The notes beneath the pieces are model-generated. The model ran no database searches. It was given only the letters and a program-made list of their open reading frames with translations, and was not told the DNA's origin. Positions 54,406 through 61,881 of a stretch of DNA of 64,000 nucleotides are shown one piece after another. Position 1 is the stretch's first letter; each line of letters opens with the position of its first letter. The stretch lies in contig SPDP01000002.1 in assembly GCA_009360345.1 (NCBI GenBank), forward strand, positions 620,001-684,000. The letters are read 5' to 3'. The position numbers and the translations under genes are program-made. Origin of the DNA: Alcaligenaceae bacterium SAGV5 (GTDB lineage Bacteria > Pseudomonadota > Gammaproteobacteria > Burkholderiales > Burkholderiaceae_B).

Positions 54406-56484
54406 TCACTTCTCCACTGAGAGGATGAGCAAGCCCTGCTCTCCTCTGCTCAAGGTTTCACCTTCCCGCACGACCACCACTCCACCGCAATCGCACAAGA
54501 GAGGACCGCGCCATACGGCGTCCTCGCCAAGCCCATCGACCGAGATGACGGGCCATTCCCGCCAGCCCCCCCCTTGGTGAACCGAGCGCGTAAGCGCCTG
54601 CCCGGCCGGCTTCGGTCGCGTACGGCTCTTCCGGCGCCCCGACGCGGCGCAAGGCTGTGTCGCCACCAGCCGCAGGGCATCCAGCACGCAGGCCTCGTTG
54701 TGATGCGCATGGCCAAAAAGCATGGTGTAGCGCGCCTCGAAGCGGGCCGCCACCTCGTCCACCGCGCCGCGCTCCAGCTCATCCGAAGTGAGTGGAATGG
54801 CAACGGTACCGGCCTGCCGTGCATAGCGGCATTCCGCGATCCAGGCCATCTCCATCGGTTTATCGCCCCAGGCCATGGCGTGGCGGTCACTCCAGCGCTG
54901 CATCTCATCCTCCATGTCGCGCGCGAGCGTGGCCAGGCTCTCCTTCGGCAAGGTGTTCATCGCCAGACCGGCGTGCCGGATCGTGTCGTATCTCGTTTCC
55001 GCATCGAGGAACCCGGCGGCCGACAGCACAGACCCCGCAGCCGGCGCCACCGCCAGCGCCACGCCGGTCTCCCGCGCCACGGCGCCGAGCAGCAAGCCGC
55101 CGGCGCCGCCAAAGCCGACCAGCGCCAGAGCGCGCGGGTCAATGCCCCGGCTGACCGTGGCCGCGCGAATTCCACTGGCCACCATGGTGGCCGCGAGTGT
55201 CAGCACTGCTTCCGCGGCCGCTTCCAGCGAAAGCCCCAGCGGCACGGCAACATCGCGCGTAACCGCCTGGATGGCCAGCTTCCTGGACAGGCTCAGGCCG
55301 GAAGTCCCGCCCAGGCTGCTCGTTTCGCCGGCATCGCCGGCCGGCAATAATCCGAGCACGACCGCCGCATCCGTCAGCGTCGCCCTCGCTCCGCCACGGC
55401 CGTATGCGGCGGGTCCTGGTACCGCGGCCGCACTCTCCGGCCCGACCTGCAGCACGCCGTCCGCCCCGACCCGCGCGATCGAGCCGCCGCCCAGGCTCAG
55501 CACATTGATATCGATCGTGGGCAACCCGATGACGTACGCATCGGTACTCGTCACGAGCCGCTCCTGCGGCTGGCCGTCGTGAATGACCGAGATGTCGGTG
55601 GTAGTGCCTCCGACATCGAAGGCCACCACGTCACGCCCCAGTTGACGCGCAATGCTGGCGGCGGAAATGGCGCCGCCGGCCGGACCGCTGTTGACAAAAT
55701 GCGCGGCCCGGTCCCCCGCCGCGGTCAACGGCAGCAGGCCGCCGGAAGACTGCATCACCTGCGTGCGGACCGGGCCGCCAGCCTTGGCTTCCAACTGTTT
55801 GCCCAAGCGCTCCAGGTAGCCTTCCAGAACCGGTGCGACGCTCGCCTCGATCGCAGCCGTCGAAAAACGGACGTACTCGCCCTCCTGCGGCAACACCCGA
55901 TGCGACAGCACGATCGGCCCCATCCAGCCCGATTCGCGCAGCCATTTTTCCAGCGTCAGTTCATGCGCGGGGTTGCGGTGCGCATGCAACAGCCCGATCA
56001 CCACTGCTTCCACATCGAGATCGAGGAGCGAGGCAATGGCGTCCCGCGCCTGCGTTTCATCGAGCGGCGTCCGGACGGATCCGTCGAATCCCATTCGCTC
56101 CATCACCTCCAGCCGGCAAGGCCGGGCCACGAGCGGCATCGGACTGGGCACCCGTAATTGATAGCGATTGCTCCGTGTGCCGTCACGCAACTCCAGTATG
56201 TCCCGGAACCCGCGTGTGGTCAGCAGACCGACGCGCGCGGGGCGTCCCTGGGCCAACACATTGGTCGCGATCGTGGTGCCATGCACGAGTTCGCCCGCGG
56301 ATGAAAGCAACTGGCGCGCATCCTGGCCAAGTTGCTCCGCCAGCGCAGCGATACCGTTCAGCACGCCCTCGACCGGATCGTCTGGGGTGGTCGGCACCTT
56401 GGCGAAAAAAACATCGCCATCCGCCTGTCGAACCGCTACATCCGTAAAAGTGCCGCCTACGTCGCAAGCAAGCCTAAACGCCAT
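54406..56484 (-). CDS. HyuA-like hydantoinase/oxoprolinase subunit
   Basis: A 692-residue ATP-binding subunit with the N-terminal phosphate motif 'DVGGTFTDVAV' (about 7-17) and a second 'FDVGGTTTDIS' block near residue 280. The ATG at 56484 follows AAGGGA; an ATG at 56517 overlapping the Bug stop by ATGA would add 11 residues. It is the second gene of the operon, between the Bug receptor and HyuB-like subunit. Confidence 0.88.
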   Translation of the reverse strand: MAFRLACDVGGTFTDVAVRQADGDVFFAKVPTTPDDPVEGVLNGIAALAEQLGQDARQLLSSAGELVHGTTIATNVLAQGRPARVGLLTTRGFRDILELRDGTRSNRYQLRVPSPMPLVARPCRLEVMERMGFDGSVRTPLDETQARDAIASLLDLDVEAVVIGLLHAHRNPAHELTLEKWLRESGWMGPIVLSHRVLPQEGEYVRFSTAAIEASVAPVLEGYLERLGKQLEAKAGGPVRTQVMQSSGGLLPLTAAGDRAAHFVNSGPAGGAISAASIARQLGRDVVAFDVGGTTTDISVIHDGQPQERLVTSTDAYVIGLPTIDINVLSLGGGSIARVGADGVLQVGPESAAAVPGPAAYGRGGARATLTDAAVVLGLLPAGDAGETSSLGGTSGLSLSRKLAIQAVTRDVAVPLGLSLEAAAEAVLTLAATMVASGIRAATVSRGIDPRALALVGFGGAGGLLLGAVARETGVALAVAPAAGSVLSAAGFLDAETRYDTIRHAGLAMNTLPKESLATLARDMEDEMQRWSDRHAMAWGDKPMEMAWIAECRYARQAGTVAIPLTSDELERGAVDEVAARFEARYTMLFGHAHHNEACVLDALRLVATQPCAASGRRKSRTRPKPAGQALTRSVHQGGGWREWPVISVDGLGEDAVWRGPLLCDCGGVVVVREGETLSRGEQGLLILSVEK

Positions 56485-56513
56485 ACAGTATTCCCTTGGC
56501 TTTTCACCCGTGT

Positions 56514-57497
56514 TCATTCGATCTTGATGCCGGTGCGCGCGATCACGTCACGCCACTTGTCCGACTCCGCATTGATGTAGCGCGCCATCTCTTCCGGCGT
56601 GCCACCCATCCCATCCAGACCCAGTGCGATGAAACGCTCACGCAGGTCGGGCTGCCTGAGCATCTCGTTGATCGCGCGGTTCAGTTTCGCGACGATGTTG
56701 GCTGGCGTGCCCGCCGGCGCAAAAAGCGCATAGACCGTCGCCGAATCGAAACCGGGATAGCCGAGTTCCGAGATAGTCGGCAAATCGGGCATGGCAGGCG
56801 AGCGGCGGCTTGAACTCACCGCCAAGGCGCGGACCTTGCCGGCCTCGATAAGGGGTTTGGCGACAGCGACGTCGAGCGCCACCATCTGTACCTCCCCGGC
56901 GAGAAGTGCTTGCAGGGAAGGTCCGGTTCCCCGGTACGGGACATCCAGCATGTTCAATCCTGCTGTTGTCGCCAGCAGCACCGAAGCCATGTGGCTGGTG
57001 CCGCCCTTCCCTCCCGATCCGTAGGAGTAGCGGCCGGGATGGGCGCGAACGTGGGCAATGAAACTTGGCAGATCCTTCGCGGGAACGGACGGGTGGATAC
57101 AGATGATCTGGGGGTTGGCGGCCACCAGCGCCACCGGCGCGAAATCCGATATTTTGTAAGGCGTGGGGGGCAGCAAATGCGGAGCGATTCCATAAGTGCT
57201 GTTCGTGCCCAGCAGTAGCGTATAACCATCCGGCGACGAACGGGCGACGACACCGAACCCGATCGTACCGGCCGCTCCGCCTCGAGCGTCCACCACGAAA
57301 GGCTGCCCGAGCAAGGCCGCCAGGCGATCTCCGACCAGCCTGGTCGTGACATCGGCGGAACCTCCCACCGGCCATGGCGAGATGAGGCGCACCGGCTTCG
57401 ACGGATAATCATCCTGCGCGAAGGCGGCACCGCTTCCCATCAGGGCTGCGGCAGCCAAGCCGTGTACAAGTACATGCCGGCGATTCAGCTTGCTCAT
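56514..57497 (-). CDS. Bug-family (TctC) periplasmic solute receptor
   Basis: A 327-residue receptor with a signal peptide (cleavage near 'AFAQD', residue 28), 'KPVRLISPWPVGGSAD', 'SPDGYTL' and 'VPYRG' blocks. It is the first gene of the Bug-HyuA-HyuB-opine-dehydrogenase operon, divergent from a LysR gene. Its ligand is likely the cyclic amide or opine-like compound handled by the enzymes downstream. Confidence 0.9.
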   Translation of the reverse strand: MSKLNRRHVLVHGLAAAALMGSGAAFAQDDYPSKPVRLISPWPVGGSADVTTRLVGDRLAALLGQPFVVDARGGAAGTIGFGVVARSSPDGYTLLLGTNSTYGIAPHLLPPTPYKISDFAPVALVAANPQIICIHPSVPAKDLPSFIAHVRAHPGRYSYGSGGKGGTSHMASVLLATTAGLNMLDVPYRGTGPSLQALLAGEVQMVALDVAVAKPLIEAGKVRALAVSSSRRSPAMPDLPTISELGYPGFDSATVYALFAPAGTPANIVAKLNRAINEMLRQPDLRERFIALGLDGMGGTPEEMARYINAESDKWRDVIARTGIKIE

Positions 57498-57654
57498 TTT
57501 CGGCCTCCAAAGAGCCTGGTGCTTGTTAAGATCGGGTGAGTATGTGTGCCCAACTCAGATGAAGTCCAATCGCAATGCACGATGAATCAATAGGGTTTGG
57601 CGATCCTTGCTCCGGGAAAAACGCCACGAAGATCCTCCGTTGGAGTTGGCTGCC

Positions 57655-58572
57655 TTGACCCAGCGCGTCACCATCAGGCAATTGGACTGCTTCGTGGCCG
57701 TGGCGAAAGCCGGCCATTTCACCGTGGCGGCCGAGCGATTGGCTCTCGCGCAGCCGGCACTGACTGCCACCATCCAGAAACTCGAGGCAGAACTGGGCGT
57801 ACGCCTGTTCAACCGGTCGGCCCGGCACGTCGAGCTGACCGAGGCTGGGCGGGACCTGCTTCCCATCGCGGAACGGCTGCTCCAGGACCTGGATCACACG
57901 GTCAACGATATGCGCGGCTTCGCGAGCGGCAGCCGGGGCCATATCAGCGTGGTAGCAGCGCCTTCCGCATTCGAAGCGATTCTTGCGCCTGCCATCGAAG
58001 CCTTCGTGGAAAACCACCCCGCCGTGCGCATCACCATCCGCGATGCGGGCGCCGACGAAGTACGTCGGCACGTGCGGTCACGATCGGCCGACTTCGGTTT
58101 GACAAGCCGTACCGCCGAAGACTCGAGCCTGATGTTCGAGACGCTGATACACGATCACCTCGGACTGGTATGCATGGCGGATCATCCTCTGGCACAGCTT
58201 GGCGGGCAGTTGCATTGGGATCAACTGCGCGGCTACGAACTCGTCGGCCACACGCTGGACACCAGCACGCGCCAGCAATTGCAGAGCGTGCCGGACCTGA
58301 GCTCCATCCTGACTGAGCCGAAATACCAAGTCTCCAGCGTTACGAGCCTGCACTGGATGATCCGCAGCGGCATTCGCGCCGCCGTGGCACCGGCCCTGGT
58401 GGCCGCGCTCCCTTTGTTGCGGGATCTGGCCTTTCGGCCTCTCGCACCTCCGCTTATTCAGCGCGACGTCGGGCTGGTCTTTCGACGCGACATGGAATTG
58501 AGTCCTGTGGCCGAGCAACTGGCTGAAGAGTGCCGGAGAGTGAGCAGGAAGCTTGCCAACGATTCAGCATGA
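57655..58572 (+). CDS. LysR-family transcriptional regulator, divergent from the Bug-Hyu operon
   Basis: About 305 residues with a helix-turn-helix at about 5-65 and an effector domain at about 90-300. No ATG is available; in-frame TTG codons occur at 57607, 57640, 57646 and 57655. The last is chosen because it starts right before the fold and has GGAG 9 bases upstream, but the frame from 57607 is also open. Divergence from the Bug-HyuA-HyuB operon makes it its probable regulator. Confidence 0.82.
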   Translation: MTQRVTIRQLDCFVAVAKAGHFTVAAERLALAQPALTATIQKLEAELGVRLFNRSARHVELTEAGRDLLPIAERLLQDLDHTVNDMRGFASGSRGHISVVAAPSAFEAILAPAIEAFVENHPAVRITIRDAGADEVRRHVRSRSADFGLTSRTAEDSSLMFETLIHDHLGLVCMADHPLAQLGGQLHWDQLRGYELVGHTLDTSTRQQLQSVPDLSSILTEPKYQVSSVTSLHWMIRSGIRAAVAPALVAALPLLRDLAFRPLAPPLIQRDVGLVFRRDMELSPVAEQLAEECRRVSRKLANDSA

Positions 58573-58604
58573 TGGGCCGAAAAGTGACAGGGGTCTGAAG
58601 CGTA

Positions 58605-58629
58605 CTGGAGCGGGTGAAGGGAATCGAAC
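58605..58629. repeat. att-like direct repeat, distal copy (tRNA-Gly 3' end)
   Basis: A 25-bp stretch identical to 60037-60061, which is the CCA end, acceptor stem and T-arm of tRNA-Gly. It lies just after the LysR gene and marks the far end of a 1.4-kb island. It has no tRNA body and looks like an integration scar. Confidence 0.75.
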
Positions 58630-58671
58630 TTAGCATCCAACCAAATCGTTATTTCACGCCATTATGGACAA

Positions 58672-58820
58672 ATGGGCGACCTCAATCAGCTTGGGGCCGA
58701 CGACAGAGTTGGTCGGAAATTGCAGGACCTGGAGCTTGAACCAGCTCTCAAACGCCGCACGGCCACCCGTGCCAAAGCGATCAACCCCTCGTCAGCGTCA
58801 GACAGCGAGAAATCGACATG
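58672..58820 (+). CDS. Possible antitoxin remnant upstream of hipA
   Basis: A 49-codon frame from an ATG to a TGA that overlaps the hipA ATG (ATGA). The basic, helical product (with 'KRRTATRAKA' near 28-37) could be the C-terminal end of a HipB-like antitoxin or a small linked protein. I do not recognise it with certainty. Other frames here are not convincing. Confidence 0.3.
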
Positions 58821-59419
58821 AGCGCGCAGGACAACACCCTGGATGTCTGGTTGAATGATGACCTCGGCCCTGCGCGCCAAGTCGGTACACTCGCCCATGA
58901 CCGTAGCCAGATCCGCTTCCATTACGAACGCGATTGGCTGAAGGATCCTCGCGCCTTCGCGCTGGACCCCGACCTCTCTCTGGACGAACATCCGTTCCCA
59001 TGGCCATGAGCCTACCCGGGATCTGCGCCAGCTATGGCGTCGCCTTGTATTCAACCTGCTGATTACGAACGTAGTCGATCACTTGCAGAACCATGGTTTC
59101 CTGCACGTGGGGCACGGGCTTTGGCGTCTTGCGCCCGCCTTCGACATCAAGGACAAGGAACGGGAATCCAAGACCTGGTTATCTGAAACAGATGGCCCGA
59201 TCACCGATGTGCAGGTGCTGCTGGCTCGCGCGTCTTACTTCGCACCGGATGAGAAGGCAGGCATTGGGTGTCTGGGCCGAGGTCCATGCGGCCATCATGA
59301 ACTGGCGACAGGTCGCTCTTGGTATAGATGTCAGACTACGTGTGGACGAACTGGATGATTTCACGGCGGCTTTCGAGCATGAGCAGATGGATGCCGCAAT
59401 TGCGCTGCTCGGGCATTAG
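58818..59419 (+). pseudogene. hipA: Broken hipA toxin gene
   Basis: The first 60 residues match the HipA N-terminal domain ('LDVWLNDDLGPARQVGTL'-type start, 'DPDLSLDEHPF'). The frame then meets a stop at 59009. A different frame resumes at about 59005 with the HipA C-terminal kinase region ('LWRRLVFNLLITN', 'HLQNHGFL', 'LAPAFDI'), and a further shift near 59265 restores the end ('AAIMNWRQVA'). Roughly 200 residues of kinase core are missing, so the toxin cannot be active. It lies inside the tRNA-Gly island. Confidence 0.8.
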
Positions 59420-59677
59420 AAATGGAGACTCCTATATCGGCATAGGCTCGAAGAAACCCGGCACAACGGGCTTTGCCAGCGGAGCTGTGGGGAGATGGTA
59501 GAGAAATCGTCAGACCGACGATGAGCAAACCATGGCAACCAATGACTCGGATCCGAAGTGGGAAATCATCCTCATCCAGCCATGGAATCGGACAGGCCAC
59601 CCGTTGCCCTGTTGACCTTTGCCCTCGCTGAAGCGACGACGTTGGACACCCAATGGCCACCGTCCAACTGGGCAAGG

Positions 59678-59968
59678 CTACGGTGATTTACCGGCGTGGC
59701 ATCGAATTGTCCAATGAATGAACTTGCCTTCGAAATTACCTACGCCTTCGCTTAATTTATCGTAGCCCTGGGGGCACAAGGTCGAAGCCTCTTTGGGCAA
59801 CACCGAGACGGAAGGCTCCAACCCGACAAACCCACCAAACATCCCGCCCGGGGGCGTGGCGGCAATGTAATACGAATCAGGCTCTTCCCTTGATGGAGAA
59901 ACGTAGATGCCTGTTCGACAGCCGGTCAACACAACCAGAATGGCGCAAACGATCACCGATCTTCTCAT
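59678..59968 (-). CDS. Small lipoprotein of unknown function in the island
   Basis: A 96-residue protein with a clean lipobox (LTGC, Cys at 17) and a mature part containing a 'GGMFGGFVGLEPS' stretch and paired Cys. The ATG at 59968 begins right at the signal peptide; a longer in-frame extension passes through the tRNA gene and is not credible. It sits between the hipA remnant and the tRNA-Gly gene. The 258 bases before it (59420-59677) hold nothing recognisable. Confidence 0.62.
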   Translation of the reverse strand: MRRSVIVCAILVVLTGCRTGIYVSPSREEPDSYYIAATPPGGMFGGFVGLEPSVSVLPKEASTLCPQGYDKLSEGVGNFEGKFIHWTIRCHAGKSP

Positions 59969-60036
59969 GGTGACAACATGAAGCACCGACAGACAGCGAC
60001 CATAAAGGGAATTCGAACTGGAATGATGGGAGAAAC

Positions 60037-60061
60037 CTGGAGCGGGTGAAGGGAATCGAAC
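60037..60061. repeat. att-like direct repeat, tRNA-Gly copy
   Basis: The 25 bp at the 3' end of tRNA-Gly, identical to 58605-58629. With that copy it brackets the degenerate island 58630-60036, the pattern left by tRNA-targeted integrases. Confidence 0.75.
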
Positions 60062-60111
60062 CCTCGTATGAAGCTTGGGAAGCTGCCGTTCTACCATTGA
60101 ACTACACCCGC
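60038..60111 (-). tRNA. tRNA-Gly (anticodon CCC)
   Basis: A 74-nt tRNA on the minus strand with a 7-bp acceptor stem (GCGGGTG paired with CACCCGC), encoded CCA, and a T-arm GGGTTCGATTCCC. The D-arm is GTTC...GAAC and the anticodon loop is TTCCCAA. The anticodon stem has one C/U mismatch at 28:42 (GCAGC against GCTTC). Between it and the sigma-factor gene lies 210 bp containing a Fur-like site. Confidence 0.92.
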
Positions 60112-60282
60112 CTTGGGTGCCCGGGCTGAACACCTGGGCGGAAGGCACTGCCGCTTGGCGGCAGGAACGCAATTCTAAGCCCGATTTCAAGGGTCGGCAA
60201 ATGAGCAGCAAGAGACGGCCGGAAGCATGGGTCTTGCAGTCCCACTCGCCCGGCACCAGTCCCCGCTCGCAGGTCTTATATT

Positions 60283-60301
60283 GTAAATTATAGTCATTCT
60301 C
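60283..60301. promoter_or_regulatory. Fur box upstream of fecI
   Basis: The 19 bases match the Fur consensus GATAATGATAATCATTATC at 14 positions and sit 13 to 22 bases before the two possible fecI starts. The region is strongly AT-rich compared with its surroundings. It fits iron repression of the locus downstream. Confidence 0.65.
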
Positions 60302-60322
60302 ATTTCTGTTGGCGTGTCTCCC

Positions 60323-60829
60323 ATGGCTGCCTCCGACCCCACCCCGCCGCATTCCCTGCATGCGCTTTACCAGGACCACCAGGGCTGGCTGCAGGGCTGG
60401 TTGCGCAAGAAGCTGGGGAACGCCCTGGACGCCGCCGACCTGGTGCACGACACCTACCTGCGGGTACTGTCGCGCCGCGAGCCTGGCAATATCCGCGAGC
60501 CTCGTTCGTACCTCGCGACCGTCGCGCACGGCCTGATGGTGAACCACCTGCGGCGCCGGGACCTGGAGCGCGCCTACCTGGAGACCCTGGCGCAACTGCC
60601 CGAGCCGCTGGCGCCTTCGCCCGAAGCCCGCGCGATGGCGCTGGAAACCCTGTGCGAGATCGATGCCATGCTCGACGGCCTGCCCGTTCCTGTGCGGCGC
60701 GCCTTCCTGCTGTGCCAGCTGGAAGGTATGACTCATGCCGAGATCGCCAAGGTCCTGCGCGTGTCGGTCTGCTCGGTGCGGCTGTACATCGGGCGCGCCC
60801 TGCGCCAGTGCCTGGGGCTGGCGCCGTGA
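60323..60829 (+). CDS. fecI: FecI-type ECF sigma factor
   Basis: A 168-residue sigma factor with region 2 (about 10-80, 'DAADLVHDTYLRVL') and region 4 (about 105-165, 'THAEIAKVLRVSVCSVRLYIGRAL'). An ATG at 60323 and a GTG at 60314 are both possible starts. It overlaps the fecR-like gene by GTGA. With FecR and the TonB receptor it forms the iron-siderophore signalling unit. A Fur box lies upstream. Confidence 0.9.
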   Translation: MAASDPTPPHSLHALYQDHQGWLQGWLRKKLGNALDAADLVHDTYLRVLSRREPGNIREPRSYLATVAHGLMVNHLRRRDLERAYLETLAQLPEPLAPSPEARAMALETLCEIDAMLDGLPVPVRRAFLLCQLEGMTHAEIAKVLRVSVCSVRLYIGRALRQCLGLAP

Positions 60830-61815
60830 GCGCCGGCGAGGAAAAAGGCATCGACCCGCGCGCGCTGGACGGTTCGGTGGAATGGTTTCTGCGGCTGACC
60901 TCGGGCGCCGCCGGCAAGGCCGACCGCGAGGCCTGGCGGAACTGGCGCCACGCCGATCCCGAACATGAACGCGCCTGGCAACGCATCGAAGCCCTGACGC
61001 GCCGCTTCGAGGCGCTGCCCGACGGCATGCTGCCCGTGCTGAGCCGGCCGCGCTCGCCCGCGCGCCGGCGCGCCCTGGGCAAGCTGGTGCTGCTGGCCGG
61101 CGCCGGCGGCGCGGGCTGGCTGGCGTATCGCGACGACACCTGGCGCGGCTGGACCGCGCAGTACCGGACCGCGGTCGGCGCGCGGCGCGAAGTGCTGCTG
61201 GCGGACCATAGCCGCGTCGTTCTCAACACCGCCACGGCGATGGACGTGTTGTTCGATGCCCGGCAGCGGCTGATCGCGCTGCATGCCGGCGAGATCCTGG
61301 TCGAAACCGCGCCGGATCCCGAACCCGTCGCCCGCCCCTTCATCGTCCGTACCCGGGAAGGCAGCATCACCGCTTTGGGTACGCGCTTCGTCGTGCGGCG
61401 CGACGATGGCGTTTCGTCCGTACAGGTGCTGGAGGGCGCGGTGCGCGTGCTGCCGCGCGGCGCCGAGGCCGGCGGCGCGCGCCTGGTACCGGCCGGCATG
61501 GGCCTGCGTTTCGGCGATGGTCTGGCCTCCCCGCCCGAACCGCTGTCCGGCGACCCGTCCGCCTGGCAACTTGGCATGCTGCAGGTGGACGGCATGCCCC
61601 TGAAGGACTTCCTGGCCGAACTGCAACGCTACCGCAGCGGCTGGATCGACTGCGCCCCCGACGTGGCGCGCCTGCCGATCTCGGGCGCGTTCCCGCTGGC
61701 GGACATCGATCGCGTACTGGCTACCGTCGCCGACACCCTGCCGCTGCGCCTGCGCTATCGCACCCGCTACTGGGTGTCGATCCTGCCACGATCGGCGATC
61801 GGGAAAAGTTTGTAA
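60826..61815 (+). CDS. fecR: FecR-type anti-sigma regulator
   Basis: A 329-residue protein. A cytoplasmic domain (about 10-60, 'WRNWRHADPEHERAWQRI') binds the sigma factor. One membrane helix (about 85-102) follows, then the periplasmic FecR domain (about 110-230) and a short STN-like C-terminus. The GTG start overlaps the fecI stop. It should relay a signal from the TonB receptor's N-terminal domain to FecI. Confidence 0.9.
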   Translation: MSAGEEKGIDPRALDGSVEWFLRLTSGAAGKADREAWRNWRHADPEHERAWQRIEALTRRFEALPDGMLPVLSRPRSPARRRALGKLVLLAGAGGAGWLAYRDDTWRGWTAQYRTAVGARREVLLADHSRVVLNTATAMDVLFDARQRLIALHAGEILVETAPDPEPVARPFIVRTREGSITALGTRFVVRRDDGVSSVQVLEGAVRVLPRGAEAGGARLVPAGMGLRFGDGLASPPEPLSGDPSAWQLGMLQVDGMPLKDFLAELQRYRSGWIDCAPDVARLPISGAFPLADIDRVLATVADTLPLRLRYRTRYWVSILPRSAIGKSL

Positions 61816-61881
61816 CACGCTTAGCGCTTTTCGCGTTTCAACTGGCTACGAGGGTAAGACCCATCCTTGGAGTACCCCGTC

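Noticed and set aside
59361..59675. A 104-codon minus-strand frame in the island
   Set aside because: No ribosome site, domain or signal; it overlaps the end of the hipA remnant.
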